Origin: Ancylostoma caninum
Taxonomy: Eukaryota > Nematoda > Chromadorea > Rhabditida > Ancylostomatidae
Direction of reading: 5' to 3'
DNA: 64,000 nucleotides
Assembly (NCBI GenBank): GCA_037903475.1
Contig: JBAJFG010000180.1
Span: forward strand, 732,091-796,090
Shown: positions 21,163 to 31,559 of the stretch, one piece after another
Layout: the number at the start of each line of letters is the position of its first letter
Position numbering within the stretch: the stretch's first letter is position 1
Position numbers and translations under genes: made by a program
Notes under the pieces: generated by a model
Databases searched by the model: none
Seen by the model: the letters and a program-made list of their open reading frames with translations, nothing else
What the model was told of the DNA's origin: nothing

Positions 21163-21889
21163 TTAGATTGCCTAATCAGGAGCGTTTCTACGGTTACAAG
21201 GATAAGTCTTTACTTTATTGTGTTGTCGTAAGTTTTGTTAACTTGTTTTCGTTAAGTTTATTATTATTTTTGTATTAGTTTTGTTTTTGTTAGCAATAAA
21301 TGAGATGAGATGAGTATACGGATTGAGAATGAGGAGGAATAAACACAGAATAGAATAAAAAAAATAAAAAGCAAAATAAAATTTTGGAACTTACGTTGGT
21401 GTATGCTTGCTCTTATTGAGCTTTGTTACTCAATGTTTCTATGTTAGATCAAAATTTGTTATATGCTTTTGAAACTCAAGTGCTAATACTACACTAAGTT
21501 TTATAAAAGAGAAAAGACTCACTTGGTTGTAGAGTATTGTTGACTTGGCAAGAATATCGCTTTGGCAGTTGAGGCTAGAGCGAAGTGGTGGGGCAGCTGT
21601 AAGAGCTGTCTGGTTATATAGTAGTCGAAGGGGCGGAGCAACTACAGTAGGCTTATGATCTGTGGTTCTAGTCTCTAGCTCAGTCTGTCTTTTGGTCCCT
21701 CTGGTTTCTAGTTCCCTTACAGTAGGTTGGTCTCCGGACAGATCCCTCTTCCGACCGAGGGTCGGCGGTGATTTATTCTACGCGGCGGCCTCGGGGGATC
21801 ATTAGCGTAAACTCTCTCTTGGCCGTTGGTCTGCATTTTACACATGGCCGCATAACAAATTGCTGTGCGTGGCCGGAGTTTTTGGTCGC

Positions 21890-22030
21890 TGGTCGAAAGT
21901 TGTGCGGACGCTCTAAATAACCAATGGGTCCGCGGCGGTCGGTCGTCGACCACGCATTTTTTTTTCCGCGCGCGTGCGTTGTTATAAATAATTGGCGTCG
22001 GCGCGCGAGCCATGTTGCAAAGATCAACGC
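21890..22030. promoter_or_regulatory. Candidate internal promoter
   Basis: A TATA-like palindrome TTATAAATAA (about 21982-21991) inside a GC-rich, CGCG-containing stretch, between the 273-aa ORF and Gag. It could serve as a Gag promoter on the minus strand, but the sequence alone does not show it is used. Confidence 0.25.
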
Positions 22031-22158
22031 GAGCAACTACGGTACTCCTACTTCATAGGAGTGAACTTGAAAAACGCTATGTACCTTACTGGAGCAGAAA
22101 ATGACAACAAAAAAAGGAAAAAAGGTATACTCACTGAGTAAAAAAAAATGAAGTCGAT

Positions 22159-22980
22159 CTAAGCTTGGCTGGTGACGTTGCGTGGAGAGGGTGAGCTGGG
22201 ATAGAAAGGGGCATCATCTTCTTCGTCATCCGTCGACCATGGACTGAAGGCTTCTGGGGTCTTGGGTTCCCAGGTGCTGTCGTTATTGCCATGACGCAGT
22301 GAGACAGGTGAGAACGAGGCATTTTCGTCCTCATCGGAGCTCCATACTCCGTCTTGGTAGGGGTCGGTGGAGTCTGAGTAGCTGGAGCTCGCCTCATCGT
22401 CTGTCGGTGTTATCGGACGATTTGGGATATACTGCGGCTCGGCGTTAACCAGCTCCCATGGGTTTAGGCCCCGCACGGGTTCTTTCTCCAGTACAAACCA
22501 TATTTGTTCCAAGACGTAGAAGGTGTCGACGTCTCCAAAATCGAGCTGGACAAGAGGGGCGTGCGGATTGTCCAAACCCGTTTTCATCCTTGAAGCCAGT
22601 GTATAGAAGATGGTGTCATCGTTGGTAGGGAGCATGGAGGTTGAATCTAGGTCTGTCCGAACTATGGCAGACCGATGATCCATTACTGGTTGTCCATCTT
22701 CCCCATCGATGATGAATTTCGCCGCAAATAGGGTATCGTAGCAGTATGCCAAGAGTCTATGGGAGGGGATTTGGTGGACGGGTTTCCTGTCGAGTATCTC
22801 CAGGCTTGTTGTCAGTCTCATGACATGGTGGCTGTCCATCCACTCATTGATGTAGATAGGCATGGAATCAAGGTGATGTCGTGCGTTCGGAATGTGGCTC
22901 GTATTACGGTATGCGAGGTGGGCTTCTGCAGACACGGCATGATGTAATTTGGCGATCAGGGCGCTTGCGTCTGGGCTCAT
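22159..22980 (-). CDS. 273-aa accessory ORF between 5' LTR and Gag
   Basis: A complete frame from ATG (22980) to stop on the minus strand, intact in an otherwise young element. Residues 1-185 look globular (His-, Asp- and aromatic-containing, such as PIYINEWMDSHHVMRL and DVDTFYVLEQIWFVLE). Residues 190-273 are disordered and strongly acidic/serine-rich (DDEASSSYSDSTD, TDDEEDDAPFYPSSPSP). It has no cysteine cluster, signal peptide or membrane helix. I recognise no family. By position it could be an extra N-terminal Gag (matrix-like) exon or a separate regulatory protein with an acidic tail. Confidence 0.6.
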   Translation of the reverse strand: MSPDASALIAKLHHAVSAEAHLAYRNTSHIPNARHHLDSMPIYINEWMDSHHVMRLTTSLEILDRKPVHQIPSHRLLAYCYDTLFAAKFIIDGEDGQPVMDHRSAIVRTDLDSTSMLPTNDDTIFYTLASRMKTGLDNPHAPLVQLDFGDVDTFYVLEQIWFVLEKEPVRGLNPWELVNAEPQYIPNRPITPTDDEASSSYSDSTDPYQDGVWSSDEDENASFSPVSLRHGNNDSTWEPKTPEAFSPWSTDDEEDDAPFYPSSPSPRNVTSQA

Positions 22981-23481
22981 TGTTTTTTTTTTTGGGATGC
23001 TTGAAATTGATCTGGAATAGTCAGTTCGAAATTCGGAATTATTTCATACTTTCACTTATACTGTACGGAGAATTGTGAAGCGGGGCTGTACGATAGCTAC
23101 TAGTTATAAGAGCAGGAGAGGATGATTAGTGTTATTGTTACTGTTACTGCGCGTTTTCTGAAGCGATTTCTGGTGTTAAATATTACTCTATGTAATGCGA
23201 GGGAATCGCTTGCCTGGCCAGGGCTTTTCCTACGCTTAGAAAGGTTACCCGTTGGAGCTATGCTCCTGTCACTTTCATTAGGAGTTATTATAGCCTCGCA
23301 TTTAGAGAGCGTAGTCGTGACTTGCGCTTATATGAAGAGAAAATGCTAGTTTTATATAGTTAATAATTGGAGGAGAAATTGAGAGAAGTTGTGTGAAGGA
23401 GGAGAAATGGGAAGGAGTTTTGTTTAAATAATAGAGAGAAAGAGTTCTTTTGCCGGGATTCTATAGATAGAATCCTGGTCC

Positions 23482-23491
23482 GGAACCTCCA
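23482..23491 (-). promoter_or_regulatory. Primer binding site (tRNA-Gln-like)
   Basis: Directly next to the 5' LTR the minus strand reads TGGAGGTTCC, complementary to the 3' end of tRNA-Gln (GGAACCTCCA) over 10 nt. The following GGACCAGGATTC does not continue the match, although CAGGATTC resembles the complement of a tRNA-Gln anticodon arm. Confidence 0.55.
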
Positions 23492-24044
23492 TGTAACGGG
23501 ATTAAAGTTTGAGGGGAATTATTGTCCGTTATCAGCTAATCCCATTTGAATCCAGAGCGGTTAGACTTATTGTCCTGTACCGAATTATCCAAAACTCCTG
23601 AGCTTATGTATCCGAAATGTCCTAGTGTTTTAGCCCCTTTTCCCTGGACCGAGTGAACAAGACTTTTCTGGTTAATTTTATCTCAATGGCATTAATACAT
23701 ATATGGAAGAGAACACGGAGAATTAGCACATTAAAAAAAATGAGGCCTAACAGGTGGCCTTATGGGGCAGGAGGGAGGCCCCTCCTGCCCCCAACGAGAT
23801 TAATGGGGAAGGAGAAAAGAAAAGAAAAACGAGAAATGAAAGAGAACAAATAAACACTAAAAGGAGTTAAAAACGAGCCTCATCGAGTGAGGGGCGGGAC
23901 GAGTGGCGACGGACCGAGACCAGCCCGAGGGGGTTGGACTTTGGGTTTTTATAGCTCTCAGCGGCGGGGTTTCGCGGCGACGAATGGCGGAGGGTGAGGA
24001 GTACTGTGGCGTTGAATATGCCACATTTTCGCGCTTTTCCTACA
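23492..24044 (-). repeat. 5' LTR of the gypsy element
   Basis: 553 bp, the partner of 3825-4376, followed by the duplication TACT (24045-24048). It contains a TTTTTATAGCTC stretch and GC-rich blocks. A 66-codon open frame seen in this copy is not a gene. Confidence 0.95.
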
Positions 24045-24504
24045 TACTCCTCTAGGTATAGCACCACAACACTTAAACACATAGACTGCTTTATGCCCAG
24101 TTATGCATTCGCTGGGGTTGCTTTACGAAACGTTTCCAATATTTTCGTGGTTTCCATGTCTGCGAGAAGCATCAGAGGCTGTGCTTCATGCACAAGAAAA
24201 TGGATGCATCAAACTCACGGCAGAATGTCAAAGGGCCACAGTTCCTCCTCACGGCCATTCAAAAATTTCACACGCTGCAACAATTTACTTACGAGGGAGT
24301 ACGAACAACTGTGCTGTGCTAGCTGACACCTGTTTTTCACAGTTCTGATCAGCAACCACTTGAAAGGCGATATCCCGCCTATCATTAGAAGAGTGATGTT
24401 GGTCAATAACAAAGCCGTAATTCCTTATGAACAAGCTGAAACAACGCATAGTTTCGTGATAAACATGACAGCACTTCAACATTTAGAAAAAAAACTGAAC
24501 TTAC

Positions 24505-25322
24505 CGCTTGTAGGCTGGATGAGGCATGATGTCAAAAAGTAAGCATTCTTCTTCACCAAGATTTCTCACCTAGACAAGAGTCATACAAATAAGTAAATAA
24601 CAAGTAAAGGGTATTTCTGAACAACTCACAGAGTTCTCTTTTCGTTCAAACCATAAGACGATACAAGAACGCTCGGAACGGTTCGTGGAAAGTATCAGCC
24701 CAAATGTAGACTCTTAAATTATATATTACAAAAATATGTGTCAGTTACCTTCTTAAGGAAAAAGAATTTGCATTACTGATTACCAGCATTCTGCACGTCT
24801 TTCCGAGCAACAATAACCCCTGGTAAATGATCTTGTTGATCAAGATCAGGATCATGGGCTATCAACAAGTACCGAGGAATTTGGCGCTCGATATTGCCAT
24901 CCATCCACTGCACATCCACTAACGTATTCGAAAGCAAAACCTGTAAGAAACAACAATAAATTAGAGTGGTAAAAAACGCTCATCGTCAAAGTTATTAGAT
25001 ATGGTAAGATTGGTAAGCTAAAATATGGCTTATGACTCGTAAAATGGTGTGTTCAAAGATTCTCAGTGTGATAAGGAAGGGTCTGAACGAACAATGAAGA
25101 AATGAAATGAATTGGCACGCTAGCAACATTGCAAAGCCTTACAGCGAAGGAAAAAACACTTGTAACAACCAAAGGATAACAAATGACTGCACGCTTTGGC
25201 GGATTAACTCTGAACAACGAACGTCGCCTATGAAACCATCACCAAGAATGTCTTTGGCAAGGCGAGAACACCCGACTGGTAGAGACGGTGTACATCTCCG
25301 ACGTCTATTTGGATATTTCCGC
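24505..25322 (-). pseudogene. Exon remnants of a host gene, possibly UBE2O-like
   Basis: Minus-strand exons at about 25322-25215 (reads GNIQIDVGDVHRLYQSG, then an apparent frameshift), 24940-24784 (TLVDVQWMDGNIERQIP and HDPDLDQQDHLPGVIV) and 24569-24505 (GEEECLLFDIMPHPAYKR). The last two have clean acceptors and donors. The pattern V-x-W-x-D-G-x-I-E-x-x-I-P followed by an acidic HLPG-like segment resembles the conserved regions of UBE2O-type E2/E3 ubiquitin enzymes as I remember them. An acidic segment near 25520-25440 could be further upstream coding. The gypsy element lies directly downstream (left), so the gene is cut at 24044. It may be a pseudogene. Confidence 0.4.
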
Positions 25323-25829
25323 CTGAAAATGTAGGCTACACAAATGTGTCGTGCTCCGATTAAAAATGTTGGAGGAACAGCCTCGTCATACGTTCTTTTC
25401 TGCTGGACTATCCTGCGACACACAGAAACTCGTCATTTTCCACGATTCGACAAGTCGTTCTCTTCGCTACTATCATGCGATGAATCCGTAGTACCATCTA
25501 CAACCACTGCATCTTCTTAAGCCTTCTTAACGGCTACAATCAATGAATAGGGTAGAAAAAGACCAAGAAGAATCATAATATCCGATCGTGCCTTAAGCAA
25601 TACGTTAAATAATATTTCTCGATTCAAGCAATACGTCAAATAAGCTAGTGGCAAGAAAAGAAAAGCGTTTCATCAAAGTCAAAGCTAGTCATGGGACGCG
25701 CATTTTGAATTTGGGCGCGTAAAAGCCGCGAGAGAGTATGAGACAGTGGGAGGGTACAGAGATCGGTGAAAAGGGCTCAACATGAATGCAAGTTTAACAA
25801 GTGGAGAAACGATTTTTGACATGTCATTA

Positions 25830-26055
25830 TTCGTTTCCTGGCCAGGCAACGGGCTATACCCGTGATCTGGTCAGGCAACACCCGTTTCCTGGCCACGAAA
25901 CAGCGAGTCCGGGAAACTGATCAGACAACACCCGTAAATTGAGCCGTATCGGATGTTGACCCATAAAATGTTCAGGCAACATCTGAAAACGTTAGTTAAG
26001 CCGTAAACTGGCCAGGCAAACTTCAGTTCTCCCGTTTCCTGGTAAGGCACATCCC
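25830..26055. repeat. Degenerate short interspersed repeat CTGGCCAGGCAAC
   Basis: About seven variants of GTTTCCTGGCCAGGCAACACCCG occur at irregular spacing (near 25836, 25869, 25889, 25913, 25965, 26001 and 26031). Confidence 0.6.
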
Positions 26056-26326
26056 TTCTCCCACCTGCTGGTCCGGCGGCGGACTTCAGAGTAATAGCAA
26101 GCGTGGCGAACTCATTCGATGAGATGATTTGAAATATCAACTTGAATGGAGGAGTCATGAGCGAGGACCATTCGAGCTTGGGCGCAGGCGTGATTTGCCA
26201 GTTGTTCTTTTTATCCGAATTTGTATGACAGCCCTCAGGCAATGGTCTGACCCACAGTCGGGTCCTCTCATTGCGCGAACATCCTTGAGTGATGACATGA
26301 AGCCCGGACTGGTCAGCACGTAGTCT

Positions 26327-26640
26327 AGAACGTTGAGTCATGTCCCACTGCATTCCGCCATGTCATCTGATGCTTCTTTGGATGCTGAAAGTAGCTATTT
26401 CCAATCACCGGCTTATTGGTAGTTGCGAAAGATGGCAATCGTACTTCGTTGTCGTTTACCTCTCCTACGCCGGACCTGCCAAGTGTTTCTTCCCATCCTT
26501 GCCTGTTAGCACCGATGTGTGCGTTGAAGTCTCCACCAATTACTATCAGCTCCGTCTGAGGGACTGCTTTCACCACACATTGGAGTGGTCCGTAGAATTC
26601 ATCCTTTACCGAATTCGGGCCGGATGCTGTGAAGGCCAGG
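26327..26640 (-). pseudogene. RTE-type LINE endonuclease fragment
   Basis: The minus frame reads DEFYGPLQC, then IVIGGDFNAHIGANRQGW and later VIGNSYFQHPKKHQMTWRN. This is the APE-type endonuclease of RTE LINEs; the GGDFNAHIG motif holds catalytic residues. The frame stops at 26327. Degraded homologous sequence may continue a little further, but RT is absent. Confidence 0.75.
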
Positions 26641-26922
26641 CCCCAGCACAGGTCTCCGCGGGGGCAAGCTGGGCTTCGTAAAAGGGCCGAAAAGCAAAGG
26701 GGGCTTCGTACTGGAAAAAATTGCGTTTGTTACTTCTAAGGGAAGCATCACGTTCATCAGGCGAGGTAGGGGCATTGAATAAGTTAAGTGACCTCATCGT
26801 TGAGCGTGGAGAGGCTGCTCGTGCTTTCAGCGGCGCAAGAGGGGCGACCGATGCCGAAAAATGGCTTGCAACGAGGCTGTTCGCTCTTTGAGCGGCTAGG
26901 CGACTGTCCGGTCCAAGTATTC

Positions 26923-27640
26923 CGATTGGAGCACATATTCTACATACACCGTAGGATTTAAGAATTCCTGCGCAGTCTAAACGCAACCAAATGACATGAT
27001 ATCTTCACTAACAAAAGAACTAAGGGAACACTACAGCTGTTTCAACGGACGATCAAAACTTATGTACCGCACGAAAGATATACGCGAAAAACCCTTCTCC
27101 GGAAATTTCGTGGAGCTGCTGCGAAGTCCAGACTTTAAGATTATGCTTAAAAATTGGAGTGTGGGGAGAACTAAGAGGGCACTACAACTGTATGCTCAGT
27201 ATTGCCACAACCGATGTACGGCGCAAAGAATATATGTGAGGGAGACCTCAGGTCGCCCCCCCCAGGTCGCTCAGGGCGACCTAATTCACTTACTGAGCAT
27301 ACACTTTTTTATTTCACATGATTTTTGGGCTTTTGCAGCATACACTTTTTCTTCAAGGTCCGCTTCATCATTCAAGCACCTGATGGATTCGATCCATGAA
27401 GTATAGAATTCATAGGAGTTCTCGGAGTTTTGCTAACTTGAGGTAATTTGGCGTTCGAAATACATAATGAGCATGCACTTTTTTTTATTTCACATAATTT
27501 TCGGGCTTTCGCAGTGAACAGTTGTAGTACCCCTTTAGTTCTTTTGTTACTGAAGATATCAAATCATTCCGTTGCGTTTACACTGCGCAGAAATCCTTGG
27601 AATCCTACGCAATCCAAGCCTGTAGAATATGTGCTCCAAT
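26923..27640. mobile_element. Foldback element with about 120-bp inverted arms
   Basis: The left arm (from GATTGGAGCACATATTCTACA at 26925) and right arm (TGTAGAATATGTGCTCCAATC at 27621-27641) are inverted copies. The match continues inward through CTGCGCAGT..AAACGCAAC and ATCTTCA.TAACAAAAGAACTAA. Internal repeats (GAGCATACACTTTTTTATTTCACAT twice) and a central stem AGGTCGCCC/GGGCGACCT (27249-27282) add structure. No coding. Confidence 0.7.
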
Positions 27641-27659
27641 CAAACGCCGCCGCGGACTA

Positions 27660-28160
27660 GTTCCAACGCGTTCTCCCTTGTAACAAGAATCACCTGTTCA
27701 TCCTCACACGTTCCAGTGACCGTTCCATTTCCTTCCATTATCGTTTATAGGGTAATTTACACCAGCTGCGTGCGTCAGACGCACACATCAACTTGCGAAG
27801 GATCGTCCATGAGGACCGTTTGACATTTACATCCCCAATGAAAAGAATGTACGGCCGCCTCGAGGCCGTAAGGCGGTATTTATGGTTGATGCGCGTCAAA
27901 TTTGACGCGGCGATGCATAGTGCAAAACGAAGAGGAGAAGAGAATGCGCAGCAGGATGCGAATGTTCCTGGCTTTGCAGCGAACAAACTGCGTTCTGATC
28001 TTTGCCGCATCGACTCATCGCGAAAACTTCGTGAAATTTCAGGCCGACGCGTCAGATTTGACGCTCATCAACCAAAATAGCGTCTAAACGCGTGCCCCTG
28101 AGCCGCGTCAGCGATGCGACTGGCCCTATCTTCATCATATAGACGCACGCGCGTCAAACC
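27660..28160. repeat. Sequence rich in GCGTCAAATTTGACGC palindromes
   Basis: An 18-bp perfect palindrome CGCGTCAAATTTGACGCG lies at 27892-27909. It is part of an inverted pair with 28045-28080 (GCGTCAGATTTGACGCTCATCAACC). Probably a small foldback element; no gene seen. Confidence 0.5.
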
Positions 28161-28925
28161 ATTTTGCGCCAAATCATCGACTTATTGATTTTATTGATTT
28201 TTCGCCATCTTTGCCCACGGGGTGGTAAAGACATGTCTACTGGGGTATCTCAATGCGCTGAACACGAATATGGCAACCATTTTGTATGACACCATCGATC
28301 TATCGATTTTATTGATTTTTCGTTATCTTTGCCCACGGGGTGGTAAAGACATGCCTACTGGGGTACCTCAATGCGCTGAACACGAATATGACAACCATTT
28401 TGCGCCAAATCATCGATTTATTGATTTTATTGATTTTTCGCTATCTTTGCCCACGGGGTGCTAAAGACAAGTCTACTGGGGTATCTCAATGCGCTGAACA
28501 CGAATATGGCAACCATTTTGTATGACACCATCGATCTATCGATTTTATTGATTTTTCGTTATCTTTGCCCACGGGGTGGTAAAGACATGCCTACTGGGGT
28601 ACCTCAATGCGCTGAACACGAATATGACAACCATTTTGCGCCAAATCATCGATTTATTGATTTTATTGATTTTTCGCTATCTTTGCCCACGGGGTGCTAA
28701 AGACAAGTCTACTGGGGTATCTCAATGCGCTGAACACGAATATGGCAACCATTTTGTATGACACCATCGATCTATCGATTTTATTGATTTTTCGTTATCT
28801 TTGCCCACGGGGTGGTAAAGACATGCCTACTGGGGTACCTCAATGCGCTGAACACGAATATGACAACCATTTTGTATGACACTATCGATTTATCGATTTT
28901 ATTGATTTTTCGCCATCCTTGCCCA
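28160..28925. repeat. 118-bp tandem array with 236-bp higher-order unit
   Basis: The landmark GCCCACGGGG recurs at 28213, 28331, 28449, 28567, 28685 and 28803, then GCCCAGGAGG at 28921: a strict 118-bp period over about 6.5 units. Two variants alternate: ATGACACCATCGATCTATCG with GGTGGTAAAGACATG, and GCGCCAAATCATCG with GGTGCTAAAGACAAG. The true unit is therefore a 236-bp dimer, nearly identical between copies. Open frames through it are repeat artefacts. Confidence 0.9.
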
Positions 28926-30550
28926 GGAGGCGATGATGGCCTTCAGCATGGTTTTCTCGCAAAACGGTCAACAACCTCCGCTTTACTGGCAACAATTCCA
29001 GTTTGGCAAAGGGAACTTGATAGAGGAAACTTCATCTCCATCTGTTACATTAACTATCGAAAAGCATTCGACTCTGTCTCCATACCTTTATTGCTCAAGA
29101 AAATCGGATCACTGGGCATAACAGGCAGTTTGCTTCGTTTTCTTAGAGCATTTCTCAGTGATAGAGTTCAAGCTGTCACTATTAATAACTCCAGTCCCGG
29201 ATCTACCCTACTACCAGCGGTGTTCCGCAGGGCACTTGTCTTGGTCCTTTATTGTTTCTTATGTTTATTAACGACCTTCCTAAAGCCCTACCACCTCATG
29301 TTTTTTGCTCCATTTATGCTGACGATTGCAAAATTTACACTATCAACAATGTAAAGCTTCTACAATCAGCCCTGGATGCCGTAGCAGAGTGGTCACGGAA
29401 GTGGGATCTCGATATTTCCACAGAAAAAATGCTAACAATGTCCAATGTCTATTGGCAAGAACCATCCAAAAACAGCCTTCACCTTGAACGGAGTTACGCT
29501 TACTGGCGCAAACTCAGTTCGTGACCTTGGGTTAGTGTACAGCGATAAGTTGGAATTCAATGATTACATCTCTGACATAGCTCTAAGGGCACAATATCGC
29601 TCCAATTTCATTCTGAAAGCCTTTAGGACACGTAACCCGACCATCCTTTTCAAATTATTTGTGGCCTATGTCAGGCCATTGTTAGAGTACTGCTCATGCA
29701 TCTGGTCCCCTTCAAAAACTTCGCAGATAGAAGAAATCGAAAAAGTACAAAAGTCGTTCACGTATAGGTGCTTTGCTAGAAGAGGTATGTTCAGAATATC
29801 GTATAAGGATAGACTCAGAAAGCTCGGTGAATTATCTCTAAAAGACCGGCGTTTGGTCGCGGATATTACACTCATGTATAAACTGACCACTGGTGAAATG
29901 CATCTCAAAATCTCTGATCTCTTCAAAATGTCTCCTTTCAATAACCTAACCAGAGGTCACATTTTCAGAGTTCAAATTGATAAGGCCCCCACATACATGT
30001 ATGAAAATTCTTTTCTTTGCAGAGTCCAGACGTTGGTGGAACAGTTTAGATCCTATGCTATTCAGATACAGCAATGCATCGGCATTTCAGCTTCATGTGG
30101 AGCGACATCTGCAGTCTTGCAATCTTATAAGATGCTTTAGATAACATAGATTTGAATTTTGAATGTTTTGCCTCTAACTTATCTGAACTTCTATTTCCTT
30201 CTTACTGAGTTGCCTTCTAGTTCAACAACAGCTTTCATTGCTCTGTCGCACTTGTTTGATACGTTAAATGGTGAGGTGCCACGCAGCACCTGAATAACTG
30301 GTTTTTTTTTAAGTTGTTGATCCACTCTGAAGCGCTGCAACTACCTCCAAAAATGGGTCACAGGCCAGCTAACCTCCGCCCGTAGGTTCGCTGACCCCTC
30401 AATTCTTGGGGCTAATATCACGCCACGCTTCATTTTGATCATCAACCATCATCACATTTCCTTCAACGAATCCTTGTCAATTATAATGTGTTCCAATTCT
30501 TTTTAACAGAATAGTCTTAATGTTATATTAACGAAATAAATCAAATCAAA
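28926..30550 (+). mobile_element. Truncated CR1/Jockey-like LINE (reverse transcriptase part)
   Basis: Plus-strand RT starting near GLQHGFLAKRSTTSALL. Motif A reads YINYRKAFDS (Asp to Asn at the catalytic position), motif B SGVPQGTCLGPLLF is in a shifted frame, and motif C IYADDCKIY is intact. The thumb/C-terminal part (FVAYVRPLLEYCS..W, RCFARRG) continues to 30140. At least two frameshifts break it. The 3' UTR runs to a terminal AAATAAATCAAATCAAATC repeat near 30535-30552, typical of a LINE tail. The 5' side is cut off exactly at the 118-bp array. Confidence 0.85.
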
Positions 30551-30552
30551 TC

Positions 30553-30910
30553 AATAACTTGCGCACCCACCCCGTGTGTCTCGTCAACCCTGTGGATTAC
30601 CTCCCTTTTCAGAATTTCAGGCAAAAGCCTAGACAATAACTTGCGCACCCACCCCATGTATCTCACAAACGCCGTGGATCACCTCCCTTTCCAATGTCTA
30701 GCCAGTAAATTGCGCACTCACCACATGTATCTCACAAACGCCGCGGATCACCCCCTTTTCAGAGCTTTGGCAAAAGCCTAGCAAATAACTTGCGCACCCA
30801 TTCCATGTATCTCACAAACCCCGTGGATCACCTCCCTTTCCAAAGCCTAGCCAGTAACTTGCGTACCCACTCCATGTATCTCACATACCCCGGGGATCAC
30901 CTCCCTGAAG
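30553..30910. repeat. Minisatellite with alternating 82- and 70-bp units
   Basis: The landmark AATAACTTGCGCACCCAC starts units at about 30553, 30635, 30704, 30784 and 30853. Long units contain TTTTCAG..TT..GGCAAAAGCC; short ones lack it. It begins directly at the LINE tail. Confidence 0.85.
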
Positions 30911-31300
30911 AAGTATTTTGTTTATTCCAAAGCGATGGTTTCTCTTGTCATGCAGGTGAAGTAGTGGTATTATATAGTCATCAGTTAGAACTTTTTCTGT
31001 TTAGTAGAAATGAGCCGTGTCGTGTCGGTGAAAGTCGACGAGGAAAGAGAGAGAAGATTGGTGGGAAAAGATGCTCGTGATACTTATTCTCTTTTCACAA
31101 TAATTTTTGTCAGTTTTTGTTCAGAGCTTTGGAAAAGTATGAAATTTTTAGAATAAGTTTGGTTTGAACTATGTAGAAGGATGGGATAGTCGCACATGGC
31201 GGCAACGCTGAGGGTGTGTTTGTGTGATTGATTTACAGAGTTATTGACTAAGTGATTTGTACAAAAGCGGTTGTGTTCTGTATTTCATGCAGTCTTAGGT

Positions 31301-31543
31301 ATGTTGGCTGCTCGCGAAAAACAGATACAAAGAACAAGACTTGATCCGCGAATTAAGTGAGTTATTATCTCACTTTCGCTTCGCGATGCTCTTTTTCGAC
31401 TGAATAACTCTGGTAACAATGCAGCACGAACGCAGCAACTGGGAACTATTGCTGCTAGGGTTTCTACTCGAACCATCACGCCGTTTGGGATGCTTCCATG
31501 CTGCACAGTTATCCGAGAATGTTATAGATATATGCAATTGTGA
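31301..31543 (+). CDS. Possible small plus-strand gene, weak
   Basis: ATG at 31301 opens 18 codons ending at the donor-like AA|GTGAGT (31357). A further open stretch at 31381-31543 reads LNNSGNNAARTQQLGTIAAR and ends in TGA. No convincing acceptor lies between them, and no family is recognised. Confidence 0.2.
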
Positions 31544-31559
31544 AGTAGTGTAGCCCAAG

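Larger units (their letters stand above)
3825..24044 (-). mobile_element. Giant Ty3/gypsy-type LTR retrotransposon with in-frame glycoprotein
   Basis: Two LTRs (3825-4376 and 23492-24044) begin TGTAAC and end CCTACA on the plus strand and are flanked by the 4-bp duplication TACT at 3821-3824 and 24045-24048. I count about four substitutions and one 1-bp indel between the LTRs, so insertion is recent. Coding is on the minus strand: 273-aa ORF, Gag, glycoprotein, protease, RT, RNase H, integrase, then a zinc-knuckle ORF. RT-RNase H-integrase is the gypsy order. The element spans 20,220 bp; 6276 bp of that is a nested DNA transposon, leaving about 13.9 kb, still very long for the family. It also carries two plus-strand EGF-like genes. 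The pol frame has no stop or frameshift. Confidence 0.95.

Noticed and set aside
20627..21166. 179-codon plus-strand open frame
   Set aside because: Opposite the Gag frame, which has a recognisable signature; judged a shadow.
28222..28879. Series of 61-80 codon open frames on the plus strand
   Set aside because: They recur every 118 bp because of the tandem array and mix reading frames; not genes.
25830..28925. CRISPR-like array
   Set aside because: The repeats are tandem or degenerate without unique spacers of equal length, and the DNA is eukaryotic.
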